Origin: Ornithodoros turicata
Taxonomy: Eukaryota; Arthropoda; Arachnida; Ixodida; Argasidae
Direction: 5' to 3'
DNA length: 64,000 nucleotides
Assembly: GCF_037126465.1 (NCBI RefSeq)
Contig: NC_088201.1
Coordinates: 439,001-503,000 of the forward strand
This document shows positions 13,435-28,800 of the stretch, piece by piece. Made by a program: the position numbers and the translations under genes. The notes beneath the pieces were generated by a model that ran no database searches, was not told the DNA's origin, and saw only the letters and a program-made list of their open reading frames with translations. Position 1 is the first letter of the stretch, and each line of letters opens with the position of its first letter.

Positions 13435-13833
13435 TCAAGATTCACCAGATGAATAGTTTGCAGAGTCCCTCCGTTGAGTATCTAACGGAGCAATGCATAC
13501 GGTAGGCTTGAGCTGATCCGTAAAAGATGTGAGGCGGACATTGGTCCTGCGACCGAAGGGATCCGCATCACGTCGGATCACCAGTTGTGGGAGTTGTTGC
13601 GGAGTCCGTTGGAGGGACATGCTCTTCCAGGGGATCGCTTTGGGAGATTCCTGGATGAGCTGTTCCAGACTAGATGCCCGCTTGATGGAGTCACTTGAGT
13701 GAATGCCACTTGAGTCACTGCCCTTTTCTGGGCTTGTTGATGTGTCTGAGGTCGTTGAAGGCAGCATCTCATACTCATTATTGTCGGGCTGTTTTGGCAA
13801 AAGGGCACTTGTGTCACCAAGCGGGCAAAGGCT
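13435..13833 (-). CDS. tinc: tinc exon 5, C-terminal tail and stop
   Basis: The exon encodes 132 residues, from SLCPLGDTSALLP to RRDSANYSSGES, and begins in phase 0 after an acceptor read as TCCACAG at 13834-13840. It is rich in Ser, Thr and Pro with no membrane segment, consistent with a cytoplasmic tail. The 73-bp intron before it is 13834-13906. Confidence 0.85.
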   Translation of the reverse strand, partial: SLCPLGDTSALLPKQPDNNEYEMLPSTTSDTSTSPEKGSDSSGIHSSDSIKRASSLEQLIQESPKAIPWKSMSLQRTPQQLPQLVIRRDADPFGRRTNVRLTSFTDQLKPTVCIAPLDTQRRDSANYSSGES

Positions 13834-16800
13834 CTGTGGAGACATTATTTAAACATTAGCATCGATTAGCATGCTAGTTGAGCATTGATTAGCATGAGCA
13901 GCTTACCTTGTAGAAAGAGGCAACCTTAGTTTGGCCGTTTATTGCAGACATCTCTCGCAATGTAGCATAGTCTCCGCCATCGTCAGAATGCTTGTCTGAC
14001 CGGCCTTGCTTCTTCAATTTACTCATTGACTTTGGTGATTTCTTGCTCCAGTTTTGCACTTTGTCTTGGAAGGTCACCTTATGCTTGAGACCAGACCCCC
14101 GAGGCTTTCCATCATCCTTCTCTGACATTGTTTTGGTGGAAAGTCGAGGCTTCAACCAGTAAATGTCTTGGTCTTCAGAAGGATGTGGCAGCTTAGATAT
14201 TTGAGCAAACTTGGTAGCCAAACTCAATATGGCCTTCTTAGATGATGCTTCCTGCACTTGATACGTGTTGTTGCGATCGACAACCAAGAGTGGGGCGTCC
14301 GCAGCACATTTCGGAACACAGAACCCATCATGGTGCTGGGTGAAGCATTCCGACGAGAAGTCCCAGTTGGGCTTTAGCGTAAGTCCCAACCACAAGATGA
14401 TCCAGAACAAGAGATGAGAAACGATAGCAGCAGCACAGGCAACGACTATGCCATCTAAACTTGCACAGTAGACTTTAACAAGATCGTACACTAGTGGTCC
14501 TCCAGAGAGTACAAGTAGACCTAAAACAAAGAAGGCGTATAGGTGTGGTCCATGTCCCCAAAGGCCTCTGGGAAGTGCCCCTTTCCAGGCAATGTGGTGA
14601 CGCATTGCTGCTCTTGCTTTCCATTCTTGATACTTAAGCAGTCCGTACGAGTAGAACACAGGACCCGATAAACTGAGCACAGCAGTATACAAGGCGTAGA
14701 GGAAAAGCATCGACGGTACCCCAAGGAACAACGGACCAAAACCTGGAATCACCTGTCGAGCTCCGGCTATGTGCACTTTGTACAGGATGGACACTCCCAT
14801 GAAAGTGAGCAGCTTGTGAGCCGTGGTGAACAGCAGGTAAAAGGAAAAGAGAAGTGAGAAGCACTTGTTGTTCTTCCAGAACACAGCAGAGTAACGTATT
14901 GAGTAGACCAGGAGGGCGAGAGCATAATTGATAAATTCGGCTGACATGGCTGGTCCATCGTCCAGCTGCCGTGTTGACTCACTTGCTTCTCTGTCCCATA
15001 GGTCAGTCTCATTAATGGTAGACACAAAGCTGAGGAGGACAATTCGGTCCCGGTGTGGGAGGAGCATATCTAGGTCTGTACGCCATGCGTCACCTGCAAG
15101 GAAAAACCCTCTGTCATACCACCAATCAACTCGGGCAAAACGGAAAGGGTAAGTCCTCATCATATTTAAAGGGTTAAAGATGACGTCTTGAGGGTTCATG
15201 CATATTGTGGGTCAATGGAGGGTACAAAAGGGTATTATGGGAATTAAGGCATCTGTACAGCAGAGCCAGTTACAAATGTACCAATTACACGATGAAGGGC
15301 ATGGGCAATCATTCCAAAACATAAGGACGTTGAGGTAAAGGGGGCCAATTCCCAAAGCATGCAGTTTCTTGCCTTTTCTTTTTTCATATTATACAATATA
15401 TTTGCAACACACAATTGAGCCTCTGTATGCAATAAGGGGATAAGTCGAAAAATCCCAAACTGAGAAAACTGCGACTGAAGGTTTGGTAAAGTAATTGCAG
15501 ATGAGCTTCCTAGAGTAACGCAAATGCAAAATGCGTAACCAATATGCATGTGTCTACTCTACATGCATGTCCTGTTAGCATTGTTTCTGTGTGTGTGATT
15601 TAGCAGAAATTGAACAAAATCCAGGAGCACGAGATATCCCCTTTTTCTATATAACACTGCATGCACAGGGTTTTCGTGCAGGAAAAAACAGCTTTCACGA
15701 GTCGGACCTTCATGGTGACTGCAGGATGGCCGAAGTTACCTTTGTGCAGCCTAGATCGTGATTATCGTGGTGCTAAATGAGCACAATCTTGAAAATAATG
15801 TTCTGTATGGCCAGCAAAATATGACTTATTAGCATAGTGCACAGGTTTTTCTGGTTACAACGCCCAGTAACACTGCTGACACGGTCACGTAAGGTAGGAA
15901 GAACATGTTGTTCGAGCGCAAGTCCAAGTTGATTTCCGCATCGTAGGAAAATTTAAGCTACACCATTTGCGCACGTGTAGAAAAGGGGCCTGATCTGGCT
16001 GTCCATCCCATTGACACGCTTGCATTTCCCATTTCTTACCCTCTTATAGCGGGTCAATAAATTGCAATACAGTCCTAAATTTTCTTTGACAGGTACATAC
16101 TGGTATGTAGATGTCAATACAACAAAAATACTAAAAAGGGGATAATTCAACTTATCCCCTTATTGCATACAGAGGTTCGATTGTGGCATGCAAAAAAGAC
16201 AGTAGTGGCCATGCAAAGCATAACAGTGTTAATAGACGATATAAGGAAGAGAAACAGTAGCAGGGGGGGAAAGTCTGTAGGTGTTTTATTTGTGAATTGT
16301 TTCTAGAGTTCCCTGTGATTTGTTAATCCTGAATGTGTGAAGAGCTTTGAACTCTTATGTGGATCTGAACCCGGTTTCTACAGGTTTTCCCGCCCATTTT
16401 AGTCCAAGTACCATCTGATTTAATCCAGGTGCAATTCAGTTTAATCCGTGTGCCATCTGAATTAATCCATAGTGTTTCTAATCATTATAACTGTGTATTC
16501 AGACGAGGGGCAACCGCGCATAATACTCCATGGTGGAAGAAAAAGTAAAAAAGAAACAAAACAAAACTGCTGATGGGACTGTAGTTATGGCACGTCTTAT
16601 GTTGAGCACTCGCACAACGCTGAAATATTGGGAGTTGCAGCTGGAGTATAGCAGACAATACCATTGGTACTGTCGTCTGCTACAAAATATCTTTGGACTG
16701 AGCTGCAAGATAGTTATAACTCACATAGCAGATGACGCCATTGGTCCTGTTGTCTGCTACGGAATATCGTGTGACTGAACTGCAGGATGCGCGTCATGTG

Positions 16801-19800
16801 TTTCAATGCTCTTCTAACCGCAGGGAATATCCTGTGGCTGAGTTGCACCATATTCCTTTGCAGATGACAGGACCAATGGTCGTCTGCTATGTGCGTGATG
16901 CCTTTTCGTGCTCTTCTAACCGCGGGTAATATCCTGCAGATTGGTCACAAGATATTCTGTAGCAGAAGACATGACCAGTGGTATCGTCTGCTACTTTGGC
17001 TCCAACTCCCGATATCTCGGCGCGAATGCTCAACATAAGACGCAGCAGAACTTGAGTTCAAACTTCAAGACGAATCAGACTGAAGCCTGGTGTTTTCTCG
17101 TTTTGTTTTGTTTTGAGAGATTTTTATTCTCAACACTGTCTATCGTTACAGGTTTGGTAACGGGAGCACGAGGCAAGCGTGTGATGCGGTCCCTTTCAAA
17201 ACAGGAGATACAGACTTAGGATTACAATCCAAGAATAGATAACCACAACATATCAGAAACCATACTCTTGAATATACAAAAAATGATTGCACTTTTCACA
17301 TCTGATGGTAGCATGTTCCAATGTTTTGACGCATAATACTGGAACAAGTGTAATCCAAAATTTGTTTGGGGTTAGGGGAGTTTAACGTTGAAATCTGTGT
17401 TCCTAAAACTTTATGGGCTAACAGAGTAAGTAACAGATATTTTTACAGAGCTTACAATATTGTGAAGGAGTTTATACATCAATAGGTGGCATTTATACAA
17501 AAGTCTATATATAAGTCTCTTATTCCTAACAATGAGAAACCAAAAGTAACAGTGTCAGAAGGTGCCTTTTTCTGTAGCAGAAATATAGACTAGATATTTG
17601 ACTTGTACATAATTCCATATGTCTCTAAGCAATAAGAAATGTGGCTATGGATAAGTGAAAAGTAGACAACACTTTTAAAGGAACAATGTGTTTCAGACAC
17701 GACAAAGTGAAGAACTCCTGTGAATTTTTTTTCCTCGTGAAAAATGTGTGGTAGCCAAGACAAGTTAGAGTCTAAATAAGCTTCTAGAACCTTAACAGCA
17801 TCAACTCTATGCAGTACTGTATTGCCAAGAGTGACTTTGAGGTCTCCACAATCAATGTCCTTCTGTCGCGGATGAAAAATCATAAAGCATAATTTATTGT
17901 CATCCGCTGTCAGCCTATTCGCTACAAGCCAGTATGCCATTACAAGGTTGGCTTTTTGAAAAATATCCTGTACTGATAAAACTCAGGTAGTTAATTTATG
18001 TATGCAACGAAAAGAAAGGGTCCAAGTATAGAACCTTGTGGCACCCCACATGGTATGTCAAACACTGTGAAGACTGGACACTTTCAATTCTCACGCAATT
18101 ACACAGATAACTTTGCAAAAGTGTGACACGCCGTTTACCACTCCTCATGCTCGATGTTGTGAAGCAAGAACTGTTTATGTTGGAGAAGCAAAACGTGATT
18201 AGAACAAACCCAGGGAATGGTGCTCCCTAAGAAGAATGGAGGCTTTGTGTCCATTTTATCAAGTTGAACAAGGCAGTTCTTCGTGAGTGGTATGTGCTTC
18301 CCACAGTAGAACAAATTCTCACACAGCGGTGCTAAAATATTTTCGGAACTTGATGCTACACAGTTTTCGTCAGGTTAACACCAGAAGCCTTCACTATGCC
18401 ATTCGGCACTGCCTCCACTCCAGAATTTCTTCAAAGAGCAATAGCAAGATTTATTCGAGGCTTAGACGGTGTTGTTTGTACGATCAATATCATCTTAGTT
18501 TTCGGTGCCAACAAGACGGAACATGATAAATGTGAATTCGCCGTACTGACTGTTCGTTTTTTAGGCACTATCGTCAGCAGTGATGGAATTTCGGCCAATC
18601 GCACTCCCAGCACCTACAGATGAGGAACGTTAAACCACTTCGGACCTGTCAACTATTACTGCCCCCATTCGTCAGTTGCTCCGCAAAACCTTGGCATGGA
18701 CTTGGGGTACTGCCCAAGAAATGGCATTTACCCATTTGAAATATCTTCTTAGCTCACAAGTGTGCATATGGACTAGGGGCTGTATTGCTCCAACAACAAC
18801 TTCAGAAAGACTATCGTGCAGTGTCTTTTGCTCCCTTTTGGTTACTGAAGAAAAGTATAGTCAGACAGAAAAAGAATGCCTGGTGTGCACCTGTGCTGTT
18901 CTCCGGCTTGATCTGTATCTTTTTTAGAGCAATTTTTTTTTTTCCATAGAGACCGATCACCTACCACTGGTATCGCTGTTGTCATTGAAAGATCTCGAAA
19001 TGCCTCGAATACAGTGCATGTGTATAAAACTGATGCGCTGTCTCATGCACCATGCTCTTCCAAACATGAGAATGACACGGACGCTGCTATCGTCAAGATC
19101 TAACGGGACAGTTCTCTCTTTCGGCAGAAAAGCACTCATAGGACTACTAGACTACTGCAAAGAATGGGGCCATTTGACTATCTACAATGATCTCCTCGTT
19201 ATTCCCGATATGCTATGTGACGGCGTCCGGTCGCTTCTGTTTGTTAGAAAGAGAAGGCTAAAGAATGCGTGTGGTGGCCACTCGGAACTGACCACTTGAC
19301 GGGAAGGGACATCTCATCCAAGATGCAACTGCAATTAAGAGTTGTTTTGCACGTTTTTGGATACCTGATGTGGTAAGGTCCGATAATGACCCTGTTTTCA
19401 TCCAAACACAAAACAAGCAGCAACGGTGAAGCTCAACGGATGATTAGGACAGTGAAGGACCTCCTCCGTAAGTCTGTGGATCCTTTTCTCGCCAGCTTAG
19501 TTACTGATGGGACGCCGCTCTTCGTATAGCCGGTTCAACATCTAAGGACGTCCTTCAGGAGGCTAGACTTTCTTACTGCCTCTCACGCTTGGTCGTGTGC
19601 TCAGTCTGAGACCACGATCCTTTGTGGTACCTTACGGGGACGGTCAGTAAGTCTCATTGATAAAAAAGATATATTATGATACATATGATATATAATAAAG
19701 AGATTTATTTGCTTGCCAAAGTGCTTATTTATGCAATTTTATTTGTGCAATTTATTTGCGTGCAAAGTGTCAAAGTGCTTATCATGTTGTACATGATAAA

Positions 19801-22800
19801 TATTAAATACGAGCGATGTGTGCAATAATTCCTGCAAATGGAATTAATTCAGAAGCTGACCACTGATGTCACCCACGACGACAGTCAGATAAATTGCCTC
19901 TATCACTTTTACACCCCATTGGCTGAGCTGTGAATCGAAATAGCACTTTACAGAGGAATAAGGTGCATCTGCTGGTTTCATTTCTACGACCTATGCCATG
20001 CCCCAACTCTTCGGTCACCCGAAACAGCAATTCCAAGTGGCCATATGTGCAATTGCATGGTGTGCAACCGCATGGTTTTTGGAGCTTTCGTATGCATGTT
20101 TTTGTGCTCAAAAACAAAATCCAGATGTTAGAAATCAAGTGCCGTAGTTTGTAGCATGCTACACAACACAGAATGACATGGGAGTGTGTGATTCAAAGGA
20201 AGCTTCTGGAAAATGTACAGAATCCCACAAAAAGATCTGTTTGGTATCTTGTTTCACGTCGTTTGTCGTTCCATAATACCGTCGACGGTGCCACACATTG
20301 ATAAATCGTGCGTAAAACTTGGCCCGTAGCATTATGCGGTTTCTCATACACAGCACGCTTTTTTCCTGCACAAAAAGGACATTATCGGCATTTCATTGCT
20401 AAAACGGCTGTCAAAACGTCAGTCAATTTCCTAAGATACTTGTCTCTATAGTGGGCAAGTGCTGTAAAGGGGTTAACGCAGACACGAGTTTGTTCAAAAT
20501 GTTAGAGCTCACAAAAAATAACATCAGAGAGAGCTTGGTTCATGAATGAGTTCGCAGCTGCTTCAGTTTACTCATCGCGGAACCAGTGGAATCTTCAAGC
20601 ACAGATACGTGAAGCACAACCTACTCTATACTAGCAACCTGAACGACTCGCAATCGCCTATAGGAAAGCCCGGTCATGGGTTAGTTACGGCCACTGCAAG
20701 CGCCACATAGCATTATTGGGGAGAGCAATGGGAATGGCTGTGGTTTCTTCGGTGAAGGACATCTTTATGAAATGGACATTTGAGTAATAAAGAACCTCCC
20801 ATGCACCCCCAACCCGTGAGGACTAAACGGAATTAGGTGCTTTTGTTCCTCAGCGATAGTCTATAGTCTCTTGGTATTGCTACTTTTCAATGCTTCAAAA
20901 CCGCGCTTTTCCAAGCAGAAAGCAAAGTAGTCGATAAGGCTTCCCGGACTTGGTTACATAAAGTGACGAGCTCGGAAACAAATGGACGCCGCGCGTGTGA
21001 AGACACTTCCATGCGAGGCTTCCTGTTCTCACGTAGAGCTTCACCTTAAAGGGTTAACCCAATGTGGAGAGGTGGATCGGCTCCAGAGTATACTTTCGTT
21101 TAAGTTACAGTAATAACAGTCGAGGTACATCTTGGTTTTGTCAACCTCTAATGATGTAGCTTTCAGCAGAAGGTAAACGGGTAAAAAACGCCATTCTCTG
21201 GCTCATAGGATCTAAAAGCGACCAGGGCATGGGAAAAGAATTGGTGCACCCTGAAGAAATAAAATAAGCAGAAATTTTATTTTGTAGTATCAAAGAGCGG
21301 TGTCCAAGGCATGTCTCCACAAAATATAAACAAAATTGAAGGTGACCATTTTGAGAAAAACGACCCCGTATACAGCAATTTTCTGGCACCACTGTAGACG
21401 GATGCCTGAAGGTATGCTAACACGCTATATACTAAACGAAAGAGTGAAAAAAGCTCTTTGATCATATTCGTCATATTCAGAAACCATGGGACCACATAAG
21501 ATATTGGCAAAGTTGCCCCGCAAACGTCCTCGGAGGAGTTTTCAAGATTTTGGGGGGGCTTTGCCACCAAATTTAATTGCCTTAAAGGTACTGTAAAGCA
21601 GTAGGCAAGCATGATATGCCGGTGATGTGACTAGAGACTTTGTTGCTTCTAAATACCATATGTGGAACCATACGACCGACAACGCGCTATAAATATTTTT
21701 AATTTGCCATGGAAGATGCGGCGTAGTGGAGCGGTGCGACGCCTGGTGTCAAACAACCCCCTGTACAGCGGGCAACACTAAAAATTGGTATTACACACTA
21801 TTACATCGGAACTTTGTTATTTTAGTAACCATATTATTAGTTTGCCTGTGTACCTATGCATTCTGAAACCCCTGTTACCAGTTTAACCTGTTAACCCCTG
21901 TTTTTGCGAAGTAACCCAGCGCTGGCCGCTGTTCGATGGAGGCTCTCCCTACTTCTCTGCTGCACCTGCGCGCTCCTTCGGTTCGCAGCCTGTTTCGAAC
22001 GAAGAAACTCTTTCTGTGAACGCCTTTGAACAAACAAGTCCAACGCTGTCTGGCTTCTTTAACGTCACATTGTTTTCAACGGCTCCGCATTTCATTTCAG
22101 TTCGCTTATTGGTTTATCCTCAGATGTGGATCGTTGTGTGGATTGCAGGGGCGGATTTTATGGTGGATTGTCATGTCGGGCCCAGTGTTATACGCGTGCA
22201 ATGTGGTTGCCGTCGTATGTTTCAGGAGTACGGATTCATTTCGACTACCTAGTAGTGTTGCCCGTAATCTTTAATTATAATTTTCTAATTAACTGCATTA
22301 TCGATTGGAATTAAACTTGCGCAGTTTTTGTCCTGGTGGCTTGGACTATTGAATAGCCACACTAAATGGATCGGTGCTGCTTTACAGTACCTTCAAGCAA
22401 ATCTTCACCACCCATTCTGCCAGTGAAAAAAATTGCTTTCAGAAGAGAGCAGCCGTTCGGAGGATCCAGGAACTACCCAAATCGCGCTCATTTATTTGGA
22501 TCGATTATAAATGAAACTACTCAGGTGAATTTTGGGGAGAGTTGGATGTGGGCTTTCAGAATATCACAACCGTGTCGACTATTTAGGATATTGGCATAGC
22601 TCACCTGCACGGGTTGAATCCAGCTGGCGAACTCTGGTATGACTGGATTGAAGGTGCACTTCCTTGTTTGTGTCATTGTCTCTCCCACAATGCTTAAACT
22701 CAAAACAGAAAGGCCTTCATCCAGCTCTTGTTTCATGCTTCGGAGCTGCTCTCCGCATAAGTGGCTCGCTTCACTATGTCATAGTGCCCTTCGTGTCAAG

Positions 22801-25800
22801 ACGGTTTCCCTGACAAAATACCCTGATAATTCCCAGATACCCTGTTTACTACCCAATATACACTCCCTTTCTTGACCTTTCTAATAATTAATTCAGATCC
22901 TGATCCCACAACGGGCGCTGAAAAATTTTTTGCGCAAATAGTTTTATTTCTACAAAAACTACACCAGTGTTGGATGTGACAATACAAGCGTACCTTTTTT
23001 GTGCTTCTTTAGCGAGGCATTTCATGTTTTTCATCTCATAATACAGTTCTTGAATGGAGCACAAAGCAGACATTGAAAGGTTAGGTTTCATGAGTTGTCC
23101 TCTACACACATTTTGTAGCACCATGCAAAGTTTTAATCTTAGTACACAGTGCCCTCTGTCATTATAAATGCACAGCTCGTCTCTATGATGACCGTATATC
23201 TGAGTCTCCTAATCTTTGGGAAAAAAAAATTTTTAGTTACATATATTTTGTTATTTGTACATACTGTAGCCTCGTTAAAGGGGCACTAAAATGCAAAACA
23301 AGTTTAGCTCAAATTACGTTATACGCTATGTTAATTTAGTACTTATCGTAATTCAAAACTTTTTCCGTTACAAAGCTACAGTCACCGGCGCTAAGCAGTG
23401 AATGACGCTTCAGCTCGTGCATCGGTGTTTTTAGTGCATGCTGCACGTGCCACTCCATGAAGCAGTCTAGGTGAAAAACACGAAGATAAATGTTGTCAGT
23501 GGAACATTGGCGAGAACTGTTATGGGCTACAATAGACCTCCCCATGTTATGTAAACATTGCAGCGACTGAAGCATCACAGTGGTGGGCGTCTGTCGCACG
23601 TGTTTGTTTTGCCCACCAGTAGACAGATCATGCCCAATCCACATGCCATTGGATGGCACCAATCTTTGCCTCCTGGGGATCCCATTCGTTGCCACCAAAG
23701 ATAGCGTTTTTCTTCTAAACGGTAGCGCTGTGTGAGCTCATTTTCCTTGCATTCAATGTTTTTGCATTTCAGTGCCCCTTTAAGTTTACAGCAGGCTTAC
23801 ATGGTATACAAATTCCTTTGTGGGAAGAGTATTTCAACACATCTATGAGGAATTTAAGCCTAGAGAGGCCGAGGAAGGCCTTTCAAAAGGGGCATTAAAT
23901 TTGTAGCATTACCACAGGAAAGAGGATGTCAACCCTCCCAAAAATCCTTCCCAAACCCAGGTGAGAAATGATTCCGTTTATTTCCACATTCACAGTGAAT
24001 CCAATCCAGAACGGCACTCATGTTAGAGCTCATCGCTTTCTATCACAGGTCACCTGGGAAGTAAACTTTTTCCAATCAGGTAATTCTTGTGGGACGTGGC
24101 CGCAATCCCAGTACTTGGCCATGTGTCAAAAACCCCATTCATAAATCAAGGTCAGAACACACGTCCGTTCGCAGTTGGGATATCCAAGGTTCATAAAATG
24201 AGGGTTCACTGTATTCGAATCCAACAAAAGGAGCTTTGAATTTACCCCAAATTACTCTGACAAAGTTACCAAAAGAGGGACAAGTTCCTCAAGAAGTTAC
24301 TGGAGCTCAAAAGCAACGAGCTAAGTTAAAAGTTAGCGAAAAATATAGCTTAGTTCCAGTGGTGGGCAAAAGCGTTAGCACATGAACTTGGAGACATTTG
24401 CTGCTAGCGTGTCGTTCTGAGGAAGGAATGTGTCCAAGCGTGTCTCTTCCATGTTATTCTAATAGCAGATCCTTACAAATGTTGCACTTTCAGGGTAGAG
24501 ACGACATGGTGTGTGTTCCCATTGAAAAAGCAATGTTTCATTGGTTGCTAAATCTACAGGGCAGATTTCCGTGTCACATGGTAGCATGAAAAGAGAATTA
24601 CTCACTATGCCTGAGGAGACCATGTCGTATGAGCCTAGCATGCACCAGCACCTTGGGCAGAAGGAGACAGAAGGCAGACCACGAGTGGAGTGTCGGTGCC
24701 GTGGGTCCCCCGTGCTTCCAGAGGGCTGTCAGTCGACTCGTTCCGCTCGCCCCGTCCAGGACGACCCCATCGTTGGCCATGTTGCCCACCTGCAAACATG
24801 TTGCAAACTTTCATTCATTTCGGATGGTCAAAATGATGGATGCTTGAGGTACCTGAAGCATAGCAGACGCGACAAAGAAAGGCAGCAATATGACGGCAGC
24901 TCCAATACAGGCAACGTAAGCGTTGAGCTCAAGGTAAGGTTGATCCGGCCATGGTAAAGCCATGTAGCCTGTGAATCTGTGCACACTTGCAGCCACGATG
25001 TAGATGCTCAAGGCCATGACCAGGACGCAGTACCAGACAGAGCTCAAGGAGTTGAGTCGGGGCTCGCGACACATCTTTTTTACATGCCTGCAGAATCAAT
25101 ACATAATCAATACAATAGCTCTCTCTCTACTCTTTCTTCAGTTATTCACGTCCCATCAACTTCCACGAGTGATCACGACCTACCTGATGAGCAGACCGCT
25201 GAACGCATTAGTGAAGGCTTTAAAATGCATGAAAACGCACGTTTGTGCATAAAGGTGTTGTTCAGCGGCGCACGTTGGGCTGGGCACGTGAAAACGCGCG
25301 GAAGGCTGCGTTCGCTACAGACGCATGCGCATTGGTGTCCACTCAGACTTGTACGTATCTTGAGTACGTACTCAAAATACAGTATTTTAAATACTTTTTG
25401 TGACAAGTATTTTTTAAGTATTTCAAATACTTTTGCCAGTATTTGCTACTCAGTACTCAAAATACTTTTCTTCCGCGTCGTGTTTTAGATTTTCAGCTCA
25501 GTGGAGCTTAACCACTTTTTTTTCTTTATTTTTCGGGGAATTCGCGCATCTGGTACAATAGGCTGGTCCCACGCTTGGCCTTGGTTGTCAATAGCCCAAC
25601 CCCTTCGTCAGAAAACGATTCCTATTCATATTGCCAGGTGAATCCCCAGGAGATTAGGTTTATCTCCTTGCTCACCAAAGCAATGTTGTTGAGAGGTGCT
25701 TTTCAGCATACAAGCTTATGCTTACAGAGAGATGTCAAAGTTTCAGCCCCGAAAACTTGGACCAGTATAGAATGGAATCGAATAGAAATTTTTAAAAAAT

Positions 25801-28800
25801 GGAAACGCAGGTCACACTGGTGCGACCAGATGTGGAGCAGTATATCGTGGTCTACTGTCACCAGAACTATAAGTAGTTGATGGTGGTGCAACATTGATTC
25901 TTCTAGTCATTGTTGATGTTGTAAATGTAGAGTGTACCCTGAAGTTCCGTACAACACGCATAAAAATAAACCATGCACATATTGCATATTTCTGCCGCAT
26001 TTGCTGCATATTTAACGCTTGCTTTGCCACTTTAGCTGCATGTTTTATGCATGCTTCGTCATTTTTTTGCTGCATCTTTAGTTGCATGTTTTCCCATTTT
26101 TTGCTGCATGATTGCATGCATATTTAGTAGGTTTTTAGTGCATATAATTCCACGGCCTGCTGATGAGTGATCAATCTACCCATGCTTACATGGCTACAAA
26201 CTTCCATTTCAAGGATTCAGAGTGGGCATATTGTGCTAGTGTTTTCCTCAATTTCCTATTCCAATTCAACGAGAAATCCTGCTAGATTGGAATAATTTAT
26301 CATTTCATAGAGAGACTGTTCACTTTATTTCATTTTGTTGTACAAATATGTCGGAGGAGGGGGAATCATGTAACAATGCATCCATTAACTTGCAACAATG
26401 GCGGCTCGCACAGATTGGTCCCATTACTTTTACATAAAAATGCGACACGAAAATTGAATTTCCAGGTTGAATCCTGGACATGGAAACATGTCCACAACAC
26501 GCGACCGAGCAAGCCTCTGGAAGGGACCAGCCAAGACTGAAAACACGAGCATCTGCCGCTTTCGTATCCACGTCCATCCACATTCAGCCCGATGGTCTTT
26601 GAGTATAGCAAGGATGAGGAGCTCATGTACGTGGCTCTCCCAAGAGGTTCCGTTCAATGCTGGGTGCCACTCTCAGTATGGTGTATAGGGCTATTGCAGC
26701 AAAGTTTACACAAAGCCATTTCGGGCCCAAACAGTAGGTAGTTTCATCACCGGGTTCTCCATGGTATTTCAAGCTGTATAGCAGCAAGGAAAGCTACAAA
26801 ACCAGTAGGAAACAACTCGAGATCATGTATTTCAAAGTGCCACTGTCGTCTGCTAAACTACCACGCGTTGCATATTCTGGGGCGCTGACGTTGCTGTGCA
26901 CTTGTGCCACCTGGTCCGCAGGAACAGGTCTATTGTCATCAAGTAACCGATCTAGCCATGGAGTTAGGCCCCCTCTATACGTATCCAAACTGTAGCTCAC
27001 ATACTGGAGAACAACTCCACCTTAAGGACAAACAATGCAGGACTCACAAAGAGCAGCTCCAAAGGCAGTTACTAGCTGAGCAACCAGAACACCATCTCCC
27101 AGTCACAATGGGAGACGGATGAAAGAGAAAACACTATCAGTATGGACATGTGTGTATTGTCTTCGAATAGGGAACCTAGCCATGGAGTTAGGCCCCCTCT
27201 ATACGTATCCAAACTGTAGCTCACATACTGGAGAACAACTCCACCTTAAGGACAAACAATGCAGGACTCACAAAGAGCCGCTCCAAAGGCAGTACTATAA
27301 TGCAGACAGAAGAATTAGCAAGCCAGCTGGTGTGACCAAGACATCCTTGAGAGGTGTTCTTAGCATTTTCATTTAACTCGCCAGACTCGTGGTGCAGAAA
27401 GAAGAAAGGATGTCAAGATGTTCTTGTAGTGTTGTGCAGCAACAGTTGGTCATAAGCAGAGCTGTAGAAGTTACTCAGAAAAGGTATTTAAAGTTACAGT
27501 TACTATATAGAGAAAGTAATTTAGTTAGCAAAAGCAAATAGTTATTGAGTCAAAGCTAAAAATACCAAAGTTGATAATTTACACAATCAACTAGTTGAAC
27601 AACGAAACTTGTGTGCAGAAAAGTGACGCCCTTTTGTGAACCTCCTCAATTTCAGTTCCCAGCACCCAAAAGAACACAAACGGACTGTTGTAAAGACTTT
27701 GTTCGACAGCGTCAATATCCTCCACTTGGTATCAGAGAAGACAACATAATGAACACGGGTCTTTTGAAAACAATTTTCCCTAAATTTTCCTACAGAGGAT
27801 CACGTTGAACCGTCAAATGGATGGTACAGTGCTGGACAAAAGTGTACAGAACATTCCTTCCTCAGAGCGAGTGGAACCATACAGACTTACAGACATCTGA
27901 GGAAGGAATACCCTTTGTCCAGCTCTGCCTAATATACAACGAAATGAAATCAACAATACATGCTATAGGGCACTCAAGTTTGCCATTTCGGGTGGATCCA
28001 ACAGTTTCATCAGGGGCCCTATTCATTGGTCGTTACGTGAAGAAGGCCACGAAAAAAAAAAAAAGATATTAATGTCACGCGTCCTCAACCAATAGTCGGC
28101 CACTTGATGCTTTATCTATTTTATCACCAGCTCGACTATTGGTTCAGGCTGCGTGATCTTCGCATAACGACCAATACTAGGCAAGACACGAAGTAATCAA
28201 GGTCGGCAGGTTGTGTTTTAAGCGGCACCGAGGAAAGCTACAAAGCCTGTAGGAAATGTGGGGAGAAAGCACGTTTGGCCAGTAACTGGGCTGACATACA
28301 ACTGGGCATGAGCAGTGTAGAGATGCATTGGACCCAAATTTGGCATCAAATGTTCATTCTATGACTGCCAGTATAGTGGAGCTTTCCACTCAGCGAGCTA
28401 CTATACTGAGGTGAGTGGAGGGAAAGCATGTGTCACGTAACCAGGACACTTCTCTCACTCCAAGCTGTTGCACAGTTTATTGGCTCAATTTGGGAAGAAC
28501 CCTCGGACCAGTTGAAGGTCTTTGCTCAAGCTTGGGTGTTGTACTGGGAAACTTAACTCGTTGTCATGCTATGATGGCTCCAGCGAGGAAACAGTGCTTG
28601 GTTCGTTTTTAAGAGTATTCAGAGTCGACTCATGTACGATTAACTTGATCCAAAAAAACTCCCCATTTGTCGTGTCTGTGCTATGGCAACAATTAGGTGC
28701 CTTTCAGCCTTCCGGCTAATCTGGACATAATCCCTGTATTCAACCAGTTTGTCGTGTCATTGTTGCTATGGTTTCTCTTCTGGCTAAGCTGTCATTGGCG

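Noticed and set aside
15094..15199. Met at 15199 as the start of a 436-residue membrane protein
   Set aside because: A strong acceptor at 15094 joins the conserved WRTDLD block to the upstream tinc exons, so the extra residues are intron.
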